DNA from: Dechloromonas sp. HYN0024 | GTDB taxonomy: Bacteria > Pseudomonadota > Gammaproteobacteria > Burkholderiales > Rhodocyclaceae | Direction of reading: 5' to 3' | Length of the DNA stretch: 64,000 nucleotides | Assembly (NCBI RefSeq): GCF_003441615.1 | Contig: NZ_CP031842.1 | Span: forward strand, 434,001 to 498,000 | Shown: positions 1-9,235 of the stretch, in pieces | Position numbering within the stretch: position 1 is the stretch's first letter | How the letters are laid out: every line of letters starts with the position of its first letter | Position numbers and translations under genes: made by a program | Notes under the pieces: model-generated | The model's database searches: none | What the model was told of the DNA's origin: nothing | Seen by the model: only the letters and a program-made list of their open reading frames with translations

Positions 1-612
1 GAGCATCTGGTTATCCAGGCGGCGGGCATCTTCGTCGGCAATGACTTCCAGTACATTGACCACTTTCTTGACACCGGCCGTGGTGCGCGCGACGTCGATG
101 GCCACTTTGGCTTCGCGCGCATTGACCATGCCCATCAGGTGAACGATGGCGCGCTCGGTGATGACCTTGATGTGATTGGCCGATATCTGGTTCGAATCGA
201 CCAGGCGGGCCTTGACCTTGGAATCGATGTAAGAGTCGGTACTGCGGCTACCCAGGGACGAAGCCGGGCCGACGCCGAGTTCGTTGTATACCTCGCGGAC
301 GCCCTCGATTTTTCGGGTTTCCGCCTCGATCACCGACTTCGCCTCTTCGCTCGGCACTTCGCCGGTAATCAATACGCGCCGGTTGTAGGAGGTGAAATTG
401 ACGTGGGATGCCGCCTTGTATTGCTCGGGAACATGGCGCCCGGCTTTCCATTCGGTAGTTTCGTCGTCGGCTTGGGTGCCGGTCGAGCGGCGGTCGTGGG
501 CCGACATGACGCCGACGGCAGCGCCGCCGATGATGGCCGGAACGCAGCCCTGAAGGATGGGCAGGAGGGTAAGCAGGGCAACTGCGGTGAGGGTGAGTTT
601 GGCTTTTTGCAT
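1..612 (-). CDS. dolP: BON-domain outer-membrane lipoprotein, DolP/YraP-like (3' end outside window)
   Basis: Open reading frame from the ATG at 612 that runs off the left edge (204 codons seen). The N-terminus is a lipoprotein signal: a basic start, a hydrophobic stretch, then the lipobox LQGC with Cys23. Two BON-like segments follow, the first around residues 65-120 (SYNRRVLITGEVPSEEAK) and the second around 130-195 (HLMGMVNAREAKVAIDVA). DolP-family proteins bind anionic phospholipids at the outer membrane and support envelope integrity. The start codon shares its A with the TAA stop of the upstream diaA-like gene (TAATG), so translation is probably coupled. The order yraN-diaA-dolP divergent from rsmI matches the E. 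coli yraL-yraP region. Family assignment is firm; the exact role is inferred from homology and context. Confidence 0.85.
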   Translation of the reverse strand, partial: MQKAKLTLTAVALLTLLPILQGCVPAIIGGAAVGVMSAHDRRSTGTQADDETTEWKAGRHVPEQYKAASHVNFTSYNRRVLITGEVPSEEAKSVIEAETRKIEGVREVYNELGVGPASSLGSRSTDSYIDSKVKARLVDSNQISANHIKVITERAIVHLMGMVNAREAKVAIDVARTTAGVKKVVNVLEVIADEDARRLDNQML

Positions 613-1211
613 TATTCGACTCCCAGTAAAAGTGCGTCGATGCCATCACACAGGCAGTGGATGACGAGCAGGTGGGTTTCCTGGATACGTGCCGTCCGGT
701 CGGCCGGTACGCAAAGATGAATGTCGTCGTCGCGTAGCATGTCGGCGATCTGGCCGCCGCCTTTGCCGGTCAGGGCGACGATGTGCATGTCGTGCTCATG
801 CGCCGACTTGATCGCTTCGATGACGTTGGCGGAGTTGCCGGATGTCGAAATGGCCAGCAGGACGTCGCCGGCATGGCCGAGACCCCGTACCTGGCGGGAG
901 AAAATCTGGCTGAACGAGTAATCGTTGGCCACCGCCGTAATGATCGAGGTATCGGTGGTCAGCGCGATGGCGGCCAGCTCCTGACGCTCGGCCTCGAAGC
1001 GGCCGATCAGTTCAGCGGCAAAGTGCTGGGCATCGCCGGCCGAGCCGCCGTTGCCGCAGGCAAGTATCTTGCCGCCGTTGATCAGGCAATTGGTCATCGT
1101 TTCGATAGCGGCAGCGATGGGGGCGGCCATCAGGTCGACGGCGTTCAGCTTGGTTTGGGCGCTGTCTTCGAAGTGTTTGGCAACGCGGGCGATCAAATCC
1201 ATATCGTTCAA
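612..1211 (-). CDS. diaA: SIS-domain protein, DiaA / phosphoheptose isomerase family
   Basis: 199-residue single SIS-domain protein. The phosphosugar-binding signature [20 protein letters not shown] lies near residues 53-72 and the second nucleotide/sugar loop ([15 protein letters not shown]) near 118-132. Residues that serve as zinc ligands in GmhA (His and Glu after GGSAGDAQ, and Gln/His in [10 protein letters not shown]) are present, so sequence alone does not separate DiaA (DnaA-binding initiation factor) from GmhA (sedoheptulose-7-phosphate isomerase for LPS heptose). The neighbourhood with yraN, dolP and rsmI favours DiaA, as in E. coli, but annotation pipelines may call it GmhA. Its stop overlaps the start of the BON lipoprotein. 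Confidence 0.8.
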   Translation of the reverse strand: MNDMDLIARVAKHFEDSAQTKLNAVDLMAAPIAAAIETMTNCLINGGKILACGNGGSAGDAQHFAAELIGRFEAERQELAAIALTTDTSIITAVANDYSFSQIFSRQVRGLGHAGDVLLAISTSGNSANVIEAIKSAHEHDMHIVALTGKGGGQIADMLRDDDIHLCVPADRTARIQETHLLVIHCLCDGIDALLLGVE

Positions 1212-1243
1212 GGGGTTGGGGCTGTAAGTGCAGGCATTCTACC

Positions 1244-1609
1244 TCACAGCTCGATGAACACTTCGAACGCCAGTCGTTGCCACGGATTTTTGTTGTCGCT
1301 CAGGCCCGACACGCGGCCGCTCAGTCGCTCCCCGGCATCCATTGCCGCGGCAAGGGCGGGGTTTTCGGCGAGTGGTACGTATCCGAGTTGGTGGCCATTC
1401 CAATTGACGCGGATGGCGTTGCGGTCGTGCCGGTTATTGGCTTCACGGATCAGTTCGAGGCGGTCACCCAACTTGATCCTGGTCCAGAAATCGCCCAATG
1501 CGTAATACTGGCTGCCGGCAAGCGGGGAGTTCTGAACCAGTATCCGGATACTGTCGGCATGGGCAGTGTTCAGCCAGAAGGCGAGACTAATCGTCAGCAG
1601 AAAACGCAT
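1244..1609 (-). CDS. Exported HIRAN-domain protein
   Basis: 121 residues. The first ~18 form a Sec signal peptide (hydrophobic core then AHA-D cleavage region), so the product should be periplasmic or secreted. The rest is almost exactly one HIRAN domain: the segment REANNRHDRNAIRV followed by HQLGYVPLAENPALAAAMD is the family hallmark. HIRAN domains are best known from SNF2-type helicases, where they bind DNA 3' ends; an exported stand-alone version is a different setting. The gene lies between yraN and diaA on the same strand; its start overlaps the 3' end of yraN by 23 bp, implying cotranscription. Domain call is confident, function unknown. Confidence 0.8.
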   Translation of the reverse strand: MRFLLTISLAFWLNTAHADSIRILVQNSPLAGSQYYALGDFWTRIKLGDRLELIREANNRHDRNAIRVNWNGHQLGYVPLAENPALAAAMDAGERLSGRVSGLSDNKNPWQRLAFEVFIEL

Positions 1610-1949
1610 CCCTGATCCATTCCAGGTGATTGCCGTCGATCAGTACGCAGTCGAACCGGCAGTCGCTGTCCGGCTTGCCCAACAGATAATGGCGGGCGGC
1701 GAGAATGATGCGCTGGCGTTTGGCGGTGGTGATGCTGGCTCCGGCGCCGCCGAATGTGCTGTGGCTGCGCAGGCGGACCTCGACAAAAACCAGCGCCTTG
1801 CCATCGTGGCAGATGAGGTCTATCTCGCCGCCCCGAATGCGGAAGTTGGGGGTGATTTCCGGCAGGCCCTGTCCGGCCAGATAGGTCGCGGCCTGCGCTT
1901 CGGCTTCGCGGCCGCGTGTCGTGGTGGTATTGTTGGTCTTTGCCTGCAT
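1587..1949 (-). CDS. yraN: YraN family protein (UPF0102, endonuclease-like fold)
   Basis: A longer frame opens upstream, but the ATG at 1949 (MQAKTNNTTTTRGREAEAQA) gives the normal ~120-residue YraN length. The PD-(D/E)xK-like core is visible: GREAEAQAATYL, then FRIRGGEIDLICHD and LVFVEVRLRS, which supply the acidic and basic residues of a restriction-like nuclease fold. YraN proteins have no settled function; a link to Holliday-junction or recombination nucleases has been proposed from the fold only. The gene heads a minus-strand set yraN-HIRAN-diaA-dolP and its start lies only 10 bp from the divergent rsmI start. Confidence 0.85.
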   Translation of the reverse strand: MQAKTNNTTTTRGREAEAQAATYLAGQGLPEITPNFRIRGGEIDLICHDGKALVFVEVRLRSHSTFGGAGASITTAKRQRIILAARHYLLGKPDSDCRFDCVLIDGNHLEWIRDAFSADD

Positions 1950-1959
1950 GCTGATAAAA

Positions 1960-2799
1960 ATGACAGATGAATATGCTACATTGTATGTTGTTCCGACGCC
2001 GCTCGGGAATCTTGCCGACCTGACCCGCCGCGCCGAGGAAATCCTCCGCACCGTGCCCTGGGTGGCTGCCGAGGACACCCGTCACAGCGGACCGCTGCTC
2101 AAGCAGATCGGCGCTCAGGCCCGGACCATTCCGGCCCATCAGCACAACGAACACGAAGCCGCGGCGCGCATCATCGAAAAACTGCAAGCGGGTGAGTCGG
2201 TGGCTTTGATCTCGGATGCCGGTACGCCGGGTATTTCCGATCCCGGTGCCCGCATCGTCGCTGCCGTTCGTGCGGCCGGTTGCAAGGTGGTTCCCTTGCC
2301 CGGAGCGTGTGCGGCGACCACGGCGCTGTCGGCTTCCGGGCTGCTCGATGAACACTTCCTGTTCTACGGTTTTTTGCCCTCCAAGGGCGGCCAGCGGCGC
2401 CAAGCCCTGGAAGCGTTGCGTGAACAGCCCTGTGCTCTGGTTTTTTATGAGGCGCCCCACCGTGTGCTGGAAACGGTTGAAGACATGGCGACAGTTTTCG
2501 GTCAGCGCACCCTGGTCATTGCCCGGGAATTGACCAAATTGTTCGAATCGATCCATGCCCTGCCTTTGGGCGAGGCGCTGGCCTGGCTCAAGGATGACGC
2601 CAACCGTCAGCGCGGAGAATTCGTCCTGATCCTCTCCGGTGCTCCGGCCGATGCCGACAATGGCGAAGGGGAACGCGTTCTCAAGTTGCTGCTGGCGGAA
2701 GGCCTGCCCGTCAAGCAGGCGGCCAAACTGGCGGCGCAGATCACCGGCATGGCAAAAAATGCGCTGTATGAACGCGCCCTGGTGCTCAAAAACGAATAG
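1960..2799 (+). CDS. rsmI: 16S rRNA (cytidine1402-2'-O)-methyltransferase RsmI
   Basis: 279 residues from the ATG at 1960, chosen because MTDEYATLYVVPTPLGNL matches the family N-terminus; the upstream extension is not conserved-looking. Tetrapyrrole-methylase-type fold with signature segments VPTPLGNLADLT, AAEDTRHSGPLL, ISDAGTPGISDPG (SAM site) and YEAPHRVLET. RsmI adds the 2'-O-methyl at C1402 of 16S rRNA in the ribosomal P site. Divergent from yraN with a 10-bp gap, an arrangement kept in many proteobacteria. The 3' end is 5 bp from the convergent ZIP transporter gene. Confidence 0.93.
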   Translation: MTDEYATLYVVPTPLGNLADLTRRAEEILRTVPWVAAEDTRHSGPLLKQIGAQARTIPAHQHNEHEAAARIIEKLQAGESVALISDAGTPGISDPGARIVAAVRAAGCKVVPLPGACAATTALSASGLLDEHFLFYGFLPSKGGQRRQALEALREQPCALVFYEAPHRVLETVEDMATVFGQRTLVIARELTKLFESIHALPLGEALAWLKDDANRQRGEFVLILSGAPADADNGEGERVLKLLLAEGLPVKQAAKLAAQITGMAKNALYERALVLKNE

Positions 2800-2804
2800 T
2801 CAGC

Positions 2805-3539
2805 CTATTGGCCGAGTAGCTGGATGCTCCAGAAAGCCAGGAAGCCGCTAAAGAGGACCAGCGTCGAGACTGGCTTTTCTTCGATGATGTGGGCTTCCAT
2901 GAGCAACTCTTCGGTCACCAGATAGAGCAGTGCGGCCGCGCTGAAAGCGAGAACGCCGCCGATGATGGCTGGCGATGCGCCCGCCAGCAGGGTATTGCCC
3001 AGTACCGCAAAGCACAGGACAGTGCCGCCCAGCGCACCAGAGACGGCGACGATCCGCCAGCCGGCCATCGCCTCCGAGGCCAGGGCCAGGCCAAGGAAGA
3101 GCAATTCGACCGACAGGCCGAGGGCGAGAATCATGCCGGTGTTACCGCCGGCCGCGAAGCCGGCGCCAATGATGAAACCGTCCATGGCGACATCAATGAA
3201 GGTGGCCAGCAACAAGCCACGGTTCAGTTTGCCCGCGATGCTTGTTGTTTCGGCCTGATGTTCGAGTTTCATGGTCCATAGTTTCAATCCGTACATGAAC
3301 AGACTGCCGAGAGCGAAGGCGCCGATGAGAATGACGCCGGGCGCATGCTCGCGCTCGATTTCGGGCAGCAGTTCAACGGCCAATGCGGCCAGAACGACGC
3401 CGGCGGCGAAGTGCTGGATCAGGCTGCGGGTTTGCTGGCTCGGACGCCAGAGCGCGGCGAGCCCGCCGCCGGTCAGGGCGACTACGGCCGGGATGGCCAT
3501 GAGCAGGAGGTTATGGGCGTCCATTCGTTGTCTCGTCAT
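2805..3539 (-). CDS. ZIP-family divalent metal transporter
   Basis: 244-residue polytopic membrane protein, about eight transmembrane segments. ZIP hallmarks are visible: the HFAAGVVLAALAVELLPE stretch, and the metal-site helices SVELLFLGLALASEAM and VTEELLMEAHIIEE, with His/Glu positions suited to Zn2+, Mn2+ or Fe2+. The loop between helices is short and only modestly His-rich. An internal ATG (MDAHN) five codons in could be the true start. Single gene, convergent with rsmI and divergent from pyrC. Substrate cannot be read from sequence. Confidence 0.75.
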   Translation of the reverse strand: MTRQRMDAHNLLLMAIPAVVALTGGGLAALWRPSQQTRSLIQHFAAGVVLAALAVELLPEIEREHAPGVILIGAFALGSLFMYGLKLWTMKLEHQAETTSIAGKLNRGLLLATFIDVAMDGFIIGAGFAAGGNTGMILALGLSVELLFLGLALASEAMAGWRIVAVSGALGGTVLCFAVLGNTLLAGASPAIIGGVLAFSAAALLYLVTEELLMEAHIIEEKPVSTLVLFSGFLAFWSIQLLGQ

Positions 3540-3680
3540 TCAGACTCTAAGCTTTGCATCATAGTGGCCATCGCCGGCAAACAGCGAGCAAATCCCCGCG
3601 CCCAAGTAGATGATTGAGCAATCCTCCCCGATGTTTTCGGGCGCCCTGTTAAAATCTGAAAAATTGCCCAGAGAATCAAC

Positions 3681-4712
3681 ATGCAGATCACTATTACCCG
3701 TCCCGACGACTGGCATCTTCACCTGCGCGATGGCGAAGCCCTGTCCGCGGTGCTCGCCCATACGGCCGCCCAGTTTGCCCGGGCCATCGTCATGCCCAAT
3801 CTCAAGCCGCCGGTAACGACGGTCGGCCAGGCGGCTGCCTATCGCGACCGCATCGTTGCCGCGCTCCCTGACGGAGCCAGCTTCGCACCGCTAATGACGC
3901 TCTATCTGACCGATAACACGCCGGCCAGTGAGGTTGCACAGGCAGCGGCTTCCGGCTTCGTCAAGGCCATCAAGCTCTACCCGGCCGGGGCGACGACCAA
4001 TTCGGATGCTGGCCTGACCGACATCGCCAAGGCTTACGATACGCTGGCCGAAATGGAGCGCGTCGGTTTGCCGCTACTCGTTCACGGTGAAGTGACCGAT
4101 CCGAAGATTGATCTCTTCGATCGCGAGAAAGTCTTCATTGATACGGTGCTGCTGCCGCTCACCTCACGTTTCCCTCGGCTCAAGGTGGTCATGGAGCACA
4201 TCACTACCAAGGATGCCGCCGAGTTCGTCGCCACTTCCGGGCCGAATGTCGCGGCGACGATTACTGCCCATCATCTGCTTTACAACCGCAATGCCATTTT
4301 TCAGGGAGGCGTCCGACCGCACTGGTACTGCCTGCCGGTACTCAAGCGCGAAACGCATCGTGAGGCACTGGTCGCGGCGGCTGTTTCGGCCAATCCGAAA
4401 TTCTTCCTTGGCACTGATTCGGCACCGCATGCCAAAATGACCAAAGAAGCCGCCTGCGGCTGCGCTGGCTGCTACACCGCGTATGCGGCCATTGAGTTGT
4501 ATGCCGAGGCTTTCGAACAGGCCGGCGCCCTCGACAGGCTCGAAGCCTTTGCCAGCTTCCATGGTCCCGACTGGTATGGCCTGCCGCGCAACAGTGGCAA
4601 GATCACGCTGGCCAAACAGGAATGGACCGTTCCGGCCGATTATCCCTATATCAGTTCGGATACCATTGTTCCCTTGCGTGCCGGTGAAACGCTGTCCTGG
4701 AAAGTGCTCTGA
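3681..4712 (+). CDS. pyrC: Dihydroorotase PyrC
   Basis: 343 residues, the normal length for class II dihydroorotase, which closes N-carbamoyl-aspartate to dihydroorotate in pyrimidine synthesis. The HxH zinc motif is at residues 12-14 ([11 protein letters not shown]); the carboxylated lysine lies in [16 protein letters not shown]; further ligands are in LVHGEVTD and VVMEHITT, and the catalytic aspartate in [10 protein letters not shown]. Start is the ATG at 3681. Followed after 11 bp by a lipoprotein gene, so those may be cotranscribed. Confidence 0.96.
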   Translation: MQITITRPDDWHLHLRDGEALSAVLAHTAAQFARAIVMPNLKPPVTTVGQAAAYRDRIVAALPDGASFAPLMTLYLTDNTPASEVAQAAASGFVKAIKLYPAGATTNSDAGLTDIAKAYDTLAEMERVGLPLLVHGEVTDPKIDLFDREKVFIDTVLLPLTSRFPRLKVVMEHITTKDAAEFVATSGPNVAATITAHHLLYNRNAIFQGGVRPHWYCLPVLKRETHREALVAAAVSANPKFFLGTDSAPHAKMTKEAACGCAGCYTAYAAIELYAEAFEQAGALDRLEAFASFHGPDWYGLPRNSGKITLAKQEWTVPADYPYISSDTIVPLRAGETLSWKVL

Positions 4713-4723
4713 GGAAAACCATC

Positions 4724-5161
4724 ATGCGTCTGCGTCAATTGCTCCTGCCCCTGCTGGCTGCGCCACTGCTCACTGCCTGCGTCAATGACGGCGCGACGTA
4801 CAAGATCGACGATACCCGCGAGCACGTCCTGTCGCTGATCCGGGAGCAGCCGTATTTCTGGGACAGCAAGGCCAATTTCTACCTGATCGTCTCGCGCATG
4901 CCGGCCTGTATGCGCCGGCACAGCATTGGTTCGGTGCCGGCCAATACCAAGGTTGAAATCTACCAGGTGCCGTCCGGTGCTTTCATCGTCAAGGCGGGCA
5001 AGAAAATGTTCGCCACCGAGACGCAGACCTGCGAGAGTTTCGCCAAGATGGACGAGGAGCCGCCCGAGGGCATGGGCACTTTGATGGGGACTTTCCGTGT
5101 CAAGAAGGGTGAGCTGGTTTTCGTCAAGGAAGAGAAAGGCGCCGACGCGGCGGACGAGTGA
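4724..5161 (+). CDS. Predicted lipoprotein of unknown function
   Basis: 145 residues with a clear type II signal: MRLRQLLLPLLAAPLLTACV, lipobox LTAC with Cys19. The mature part is about 125 residues, with a central segment (YFWDSKANFYLIVSRMPACMRRHSIG) containing a further Cys and an acidic/lysine-rich tail. I do not recognise a named domain. It sits 11 bp after pyrC and its stop codon overlaps the GTG start of the DUF3025 gene, so it is likely translated as part of a small operon. Confidence 0.75.
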   Translation: MRLRQLLLPLLAAPLLTACVNDGATYKIDDTREHVLSLIREQPYFWDSKANFYLIVSRMPACMRRHSIGSVPANTKVEIYQVPSGAFIVKAGKKMFATETQTCESFAKMDEEPPEGMGTLMGTFRVKKGELVFVKEEKGADAADE

Positions 5162-5946
5162 GTTCCGTTTCGCTTTATGGCTCGCCGCTGTTCGAGCCGC
5201 TGCGCCCCTGGCTTGATCACCTGCCGCCGGCGCCCGATGCGCGGGCCGTCGCCGAACTTGCCGTGCGCTACCCGATAGAGACCGACCATGGTCAGCCAAT
5301 CCGTTTCGTGCCGCCACGCCCCGATGGGCAAATCTACGAGTGTCGCATCTGGGAGAGCGGTGAAGTCGAAACCCGCCCGGACAACTGGCACGACTTCTTC
5401 AATGCCCTGGTCTGGCTGAGTTTTCCGAAAACCAAGAATGCCGTCAGTGCCGCCCATGTTCGCGCCATGCAAGCACCGGGCGAGGCACGCGGGACGGTCC
5501 GCGATGCGCTGACGCATTTTGACGAATGCGGCATCGTCGTGCTGTCGACTGAGCCGGAACTGCTTGATCTGTTGAGGGATTTTCGCTGGCGGGAACTGTT
5601 CGTCGAGCGGCGGGCCGAGGTGATTGGCTGCATGCGTTTCGTGATTTTCGGCCATGCGATGTACGAGCAGTTGCTCAAACCATTCCGCGGGCTGACAGCC
5701 AAGGCGGTGCTCTACGAGGTGACTGCAGATTGGCTGCAACTGGACGGCACGGCACTGCGGGCGGCGGTCGACGACAAGCTGGCCGCCGATTTGACCAGCG
5801 GCCGATATACCCGGCCACGCGACTTTCAGCCGCTGCCCCTGCTCGGTATTCCCGGTGTTACGCCGGATAGCGAAGATCCGGCGTACTACGACGATACCTG
5901 GCAGTTCAGGCCAGGACGTCGGTCTGCGACAACGGCTGCGGCTTAG
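5158..5946 (+). CDS. DUF3025 family protein
   Basis: 262 residues from a GTG start that overlaps the TGA of the lipoprotein gene (GTGA). The segment [19 protein letters not shown], followed by AHVRAM, and the later [21 protein letters not shown], are characteristic of DUF3025, a proteobacterial family without an assigned function; FGHA..E and the repeated Asp/His residues suggest a small-molecule or metal site but this is inference. The 3' end overlaps the convergent infA stop codon by 4 bp. Confidence 0.75.
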   Translation: MSSVSLYGSPLFEPLRPWLDHLPPAPDARAVAELAVRYPIETDHGQPIRFVPPRPDGQIYECRIWESGEVETRPDNWHDFFNALVWLSFPKTKNAVSAAHVRAMQAPGEARGTVRDALTHFDECGIVVLSTEPELLDLLRDFRWRELFVERRAEVIGCMRFVIFGHAMYEQLLKPFRGLTAKAVLYEVTADWLQLDGTALRAAVDDKLAADLTSGRYTRPRDFQPLPLLGIPGVTPDSEDPAYYDDTWQFRPGRRSATTAAA

Positions 5947-6203
5947 TAACGGCGGCGTTGCTGCGGCGCCGGGGAGCCGCGGTTCTCGATGTGACGGAAG
6001 GTGATGCGACCCTTGGTCAGATCGTAGGGCGACAATTCAAGCGTTACCTTGTCACCAAGCAGGATGCGGATGTGGTTTTTCTTCATCTTGCCAGCCGTGT
6101 AGGCGATCATGACATGACCGTTTTCCAGGGTGACGCGGAAACGACCGTCCGGAAGCACGTCTTCGACGACGCCTTGCATTTCAAGTAGTTCTTCTTTGGC
6201 CAA
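5943..6203 (-). CDS. infA: Translation initiation factor IF-1 (stand-alone copy)
   Basis: 86 residues. The S1-like OB fold of IF-1 is complete: [20 protein letters not shown], then [20 protein letters not shown] and [19 protein letters not shown]. It is about 14 residues longer than the usual 72 because of a C-terminal tail ending in an Arg-rich PQQRRRY. It is not in a ribosomal-protein operon; many betaproteobacteria carry a second IF-1 of this kind. IF-1 binds the ribosomal A site during initiation. Convergent overlap with the DUF3025 gene. Confidence 0.92.
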   Translation of the reverse strand: MAKEELLEMQGVVEDVLPDGRFRVTLENGHVMIAYTAGKMKKNHIRILLGDKVTLELSPYDLTKGRITFRHIENRGSPAPQQRRRY

Positions 6204-6233
6204 GTGTTGTTCTCCAGATTTCGATAACAGTGT

Positions 6234-7121
6234 TCAGTGGGTGGCGACGGCAACCAGTGCATCGTCGGTGGATAGTGCTTCGTGCCGGTGCCGGGGCAAT
6301 TCCCAAGGCTGACCGGCTTCGGTAACGGCATTGATGGTGATCACCGGGGGCGGCGAGATGACCCCCCCGAAGATGGTGGCAAACGAAACGTCGGCGGCAT
6401 CCCGGCCGGTAGCGAGGCGAATGAAGCCCATGGGTATGGCCGTGCCGGAAGGGTCGAACAGATACCAGCGGTCGCCCAGAAAAACCTCGACATAAGCATG
6501 GAAGTCGGTGGGGCCGAGCAAGGGGTCGGCGCCGTAGTCGATGCCGGTGGTAAAGCGGGCCGGAATGTTCAGGGCGCGGCAGATGGCGATCATCAGGTGG
6601 GCGAAATCGCGACAGACGCCGACGCGGTCGATCAGCGTGTCCAGGGCGGAAGTCGCCGAGTTGGTGGTGTTGCCCTTGAACGAAACGTGCTGGTTCACCC
6701 AGTTGCGAATCGCTTCGACGCGGCGATAGCCTTTGGGCAGATGACCGAATTCGTTCATCGCCAGAGCGGCCAGTCGGTCGGACTGGCAATAGCGGCTGGG
6801 GTAGATATAGGTCAGGGCCGACAGCGGCAGGCGGGCGATCGGCGTTTCCTGGATCAGGTCGGGAAGATCGACCTGCTGCTTGATGTCGACCATCGCCTTG
6901 TAGCTGATGTGGAGCGGGCCGGGGGCGCCGGTCAGGCGCAGGTAGCGGGTGCAGGTGGCGGGGTCGGTCTGCAGGGTGTGCGGAACATGCTGGCTGATCA
7001 GCAGCTGCTCGTTGACGATGGTCTGGCTGGTCGTCTTGGCGGCATGAATATTGAAGACGAAATCGGCGCCCTGAAAACCCAGTTCATAGTGAAGATCGAT
7101 AGCGAACTGGATGCGGACCAT
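6234..7121 (-). CDS. Transglutaminase-like family protein
   Basis: 295 residues. An N-terminal beta-rich domain (residues 1-~110, including YLRLTGAPGPLHISY) precedes a transglutaminase-like core with the Cys-His-Asp triad: Cys in DRVGVCRDFAHLMIAICR, His in TDFHAYVEVFLGDRWY and Asp in YLFDPSGTA. Such bacterial proteins are thought to act as cysteine proteases or amide-bond enzymes, often near peptide-ligase genes, but none is present here. No signal peptide. It lies 30 bp upstream of infA on the same strand. Confidence 0.85.
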   Translation of the reverse strand: MVRIQFAIDLHYELGFQGADFVFNIHAAKTTSQTIVNEQLLISQHVPHTLQTDPATCTRYLRLTGAPGPLHISYKAMVDIKQQVDLPDLIQETPIARLPLSALTYIYPSRYCQSDRLAALAMNEFGHLPKGYRRVEAIRNWVNQHVSFKGNTTNSATSALDTLIDRVGVCRDFAHLMIAICRALNIPARFTTGIDYGADPLLGPTDFHAYVEVFLGDRWYLFDPSGTAIPMGFIRLATGRDAADVSFATIFGGVISPPPVITINAVTEAGQPWELPRHRHEALSTDDALVAVATH

Positions 7122-7142
7122 TTATTCCCCGAAGGTGATGAC

Positions 7143-7174
7143 CGCCCGGTCTCCGGGATTCCGGAGACCGGGCG
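7143..7174. repeat. Perfect 14-bp inverted repeat, candidate terminator-type hairpin
   Basis: CGCCCGGTCTCCGG, loop GATT, then its exact complement. It lies between the leuA 3' end and the transglutaminase start. There is no T-run on either side, so a classical intrinsic terminator is not shown; a Rho-assisted or mRNA-stability role is possible. The rest of 7122-7409 holds only this and the leuA-proximal hairpin. Confidence 0.6.
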
Positions 7175-7367
7175 AGCAATGAAAGAGCGCTTTGCGACGG
7201 GGAAATGGTGACTTCGGCGTGCCGGAAATCGTCGATGGACGGGGCGGCAGAGGAACGGCATTTACGCGGGCAGAACGTTGAAGCCGGGCAGAATTGACCC
7301 GACGCAGGCAGCATCTTACGCGCCGATCCCCGGCGTGGCAAGGATATATCCAGAAAAGCGCCGAATA

Positions 7368-7403
7368 TTCAATCCCTTGCCGATGTTTTGGCCAGGGATT
7401 GAA
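7368..7403 (-). terminator. Hairpin directly after leuA stop
   Basis: TTCAATCCC (7368-7376) pairs with GGGATTGAA (7395-7403), and most of the inner bases also pair, starting 6 bp after the leuA stop codon on the minus strand. No good T-tract follows, so this is a candidate transcript-end hairpin rather than a proven terminator. Confidence 0.45.
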
Positions 7404-7409
7404 GCGGCC

Positions 7410-9104
7410 TCAGGCGGCCTGTGGGTGCTCTCCGCGCATCTGCATGGCACCCAGTCTATTGACACCACTGAGCAAGGCCTTGATCGATGCCGTAACAATG
7501 TTGCTGTCAACGCCGACCCCGTAGCATTCGCCGCTATTCTTGCCGGCGATTTCCATAAAGGCGCAGGCGCGGGCGTTACCGTCTTCGCCCATGGGAACCA
7601 TCGAGCGTTCCTCGTAGCTGCGCACCTGAATGTTGATGCCGGCGCTTTGCAAGGCATGCACGGCCGCATTGATCGGGCCGTTGCCTTCGCCGGTCAGGAT
7701 GTGCGGCGTGCCGTCGATGTCAATCTTGAGGCGGATGCCCTGGGCGCTGCCGTGCTCGAAGAGATGATGCTCGCGGTAATGGATCGGCGTGCTTGTCTCG
7801 AGGTAGGTCTTGGCAAACATGGCCCAGATGCCGTCAGCGCTCACTTCGCCGCCGTGGGCGTCGGTGTGTTGCTGGACGACGCCGGAGAACTCGACCTGCA
7901 GGCGGCGCGGCATGACCACACCATGCTCGGTTTCCATGAGGTAGGCGATGCCGCCCTTGCCCGACTGGCTGTTGACCCGGATGACCGAATCGTAACTGCG
8001 GCCGACATCAGCCGGGTCGATCGGGAGATAGGGCACGGCCCACTGTTCATCAGCCTCTTGCGCTGAGAACCCCTTCTTGATGGCGTCCTGGTGGGAGCCT
8101 GAGAAGGCCGTGAAAACGAGATCCCCGACGTACGGGTGGCGCGGATGGATCGGGAGCTGGGTGCAGTGTTCGACGGTACGGGCGACGGCGTTGATGTCGG
8201 AGAAATCGAGGTCGGGATGGACACCCTGGGTGTACATGTTGAGGGCGAGCGTGACGAGATCGACATTGCCGGTGCGTTCGCCGTTGCCGAAGAGGCAGCC
8301 CTCGACGCGGTCGGCCCCGGCCATGAGACCGAGTTCGGCGGCGGCAACCGCCGTGCCGCGGTCATTGTGCGGGTGGAGGCTGATGAGCACGCTGTCGCGG
8401 CGGGCGAGGTTCTTGTGCATCCATTCAATCTGGTCGGCGTAGATGTTGGGCGTGGCGATTTCGACGGTGGTCGGGAGGTTGAGGATAACCTTGCGCTCAG
8501 GTGTGGCACCCCAGGCGGCGGTGACCGCATCGCAGACTTCGAGGGCGAAATCGAGTTCGGTGGCGGTGAAGAGTTCCGGGCTGTACTGAAGCGTGATCTT
8601 CGTTTCCGGCATTTCGTCGGCCAATTGGCGGATGAGGCGGACAGCCTCGACAGCCATGCTGACCACTTCGTCCTTGCTCATGCCGAAGACGTTGTCGCGG
8701 AAGGTCTTGCTGGTGGCGTTATAGACGTGGACGATGGCCTGCTTTGCCCCCTTGAGTGACTCAAGGGTCCGACGGATGAGGTGCTCACGGGCCTGGGTGA
8801 GAACTTCGATGGTGACATCGTCGGGAATGTGGCCGCCTTCGATGAGGTTGCGCACGAAACCGAATTCGGTTTCCGAGGCGGACGGGAAGGCGATTTCAAT
8901 TTCCTTGAAGCCGATGGCGCAAAGGGTTTTGAACATGCGCATCTTTTTTTCGCCATTCATCGGCTCGAAAAGCGCCTGGTTACCGTCGCGAAGATCGGTG
9001 CTCATCCAGATCGGCGGCTTCTCGATGACGCGGCTCGGCCACTGACGGTCGGCAAGGCGGACCGGGGGGAAGGCGGTGTATTTGCTGGCGGGCTGGGTGA
9101 TCAT
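7410..9104 (-). CDS. leuA: 2-isopropylmalate synthase (LeuA class 2)
   Basis: 564 residues, the size of the longer class-2 enzyme. Condenses acetyl-CoA with 2-ketoisovalerate, the first step of leucine synthesis. N-terminal TIM barrel with [15 protein letters not shown], the metal-binding [20 protein letters not shown] and [15 protein letters not shown]; a C-terminal LeuA regulatory (leucine-feedback) domain occupies roughly residues 430-560. It is not next to leuBCD. Divergent from an Lrp/AsnC regulator with a 131-bp gap, which makes that protein a plausible regulator of leuA. Confidence 0.95.
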   Translation of the reverse strand: MITQPASKYTAFPPVRLADRQWPSRVIEKPPIWMSTDLRDGNQALFEPMNGEKKMRMFKTLCAIGFKEIEIAFPSASETEFGFVRNLIEGGHIPDDVTIEVLTQAREHLIRRTLESLKGAKQAIVHVYNATSKTFRDNVFGMSKDEVVSMAVEAVRLIRQLADEMPETKITLQYSPELFTATELDFALEVCDAVTAAWGATPERKVILNLPTTVEIATPNIYADQIEWMHKNLARRDSVLISLHPHNDRGTAVAAAELGLMAGADRVEGCLFGNGERTGNVDLVTLALNMYTQGVHPDLDFSDINAVARTVEHCTQLPIHPRHPYVGDLVFTAFSGSHQDAIKKGFSAQEADEQWAVPYLPIDPADVGRSYDSVIRVNSQSGKGGIAYLMETEHGVVMPRRLQVEFSGVVQQHTDAHGGEVSADGIWAMFAKTYLETSTPIHYREHHLFEHGSAQGIRLKIDIDGTPHILTGEGNGPINAAVHALQSAGINIQVRSYEERSMVPMGEDGNARACAFMEIAGKNSGECYGVGVDSNIVTASIKALLSGVNRLGAMQMRGEHPQAA

Positions 9105-9235
9105 GGTGGCATCCGGAAATGTTTTGCGATGACGAAATATTAGGTCAAACAGCCCGGCAGGCGATTGCGAATCGATGCCGCAATTTTGAAAAAATTGGCA
9201 TAAAATTGCGCATATATAACCGTATTGGAAATATT

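Noticed and set aside
612..1211. GmhA as the name of the SIS protein
   Set aside because: Zinc ligands fit GmhA too, but the yraN-dolP-rsmI neighbourhood is that of diaA and no heptose genes are near; kept as an alternative only.
1594..2556. 320-codon minus-strand frame across yraN and rsmI
   Set aside because: Antisense to rsmI and out of frame with yraN; Arg/Gln-rich shadow.
9199..9213. Sigma54-like TTGGCATAAAATTGC upstream of the Lrp gene
   Set aside because: The GG and GC elements are one base too close for a working -24/-12 promoter.
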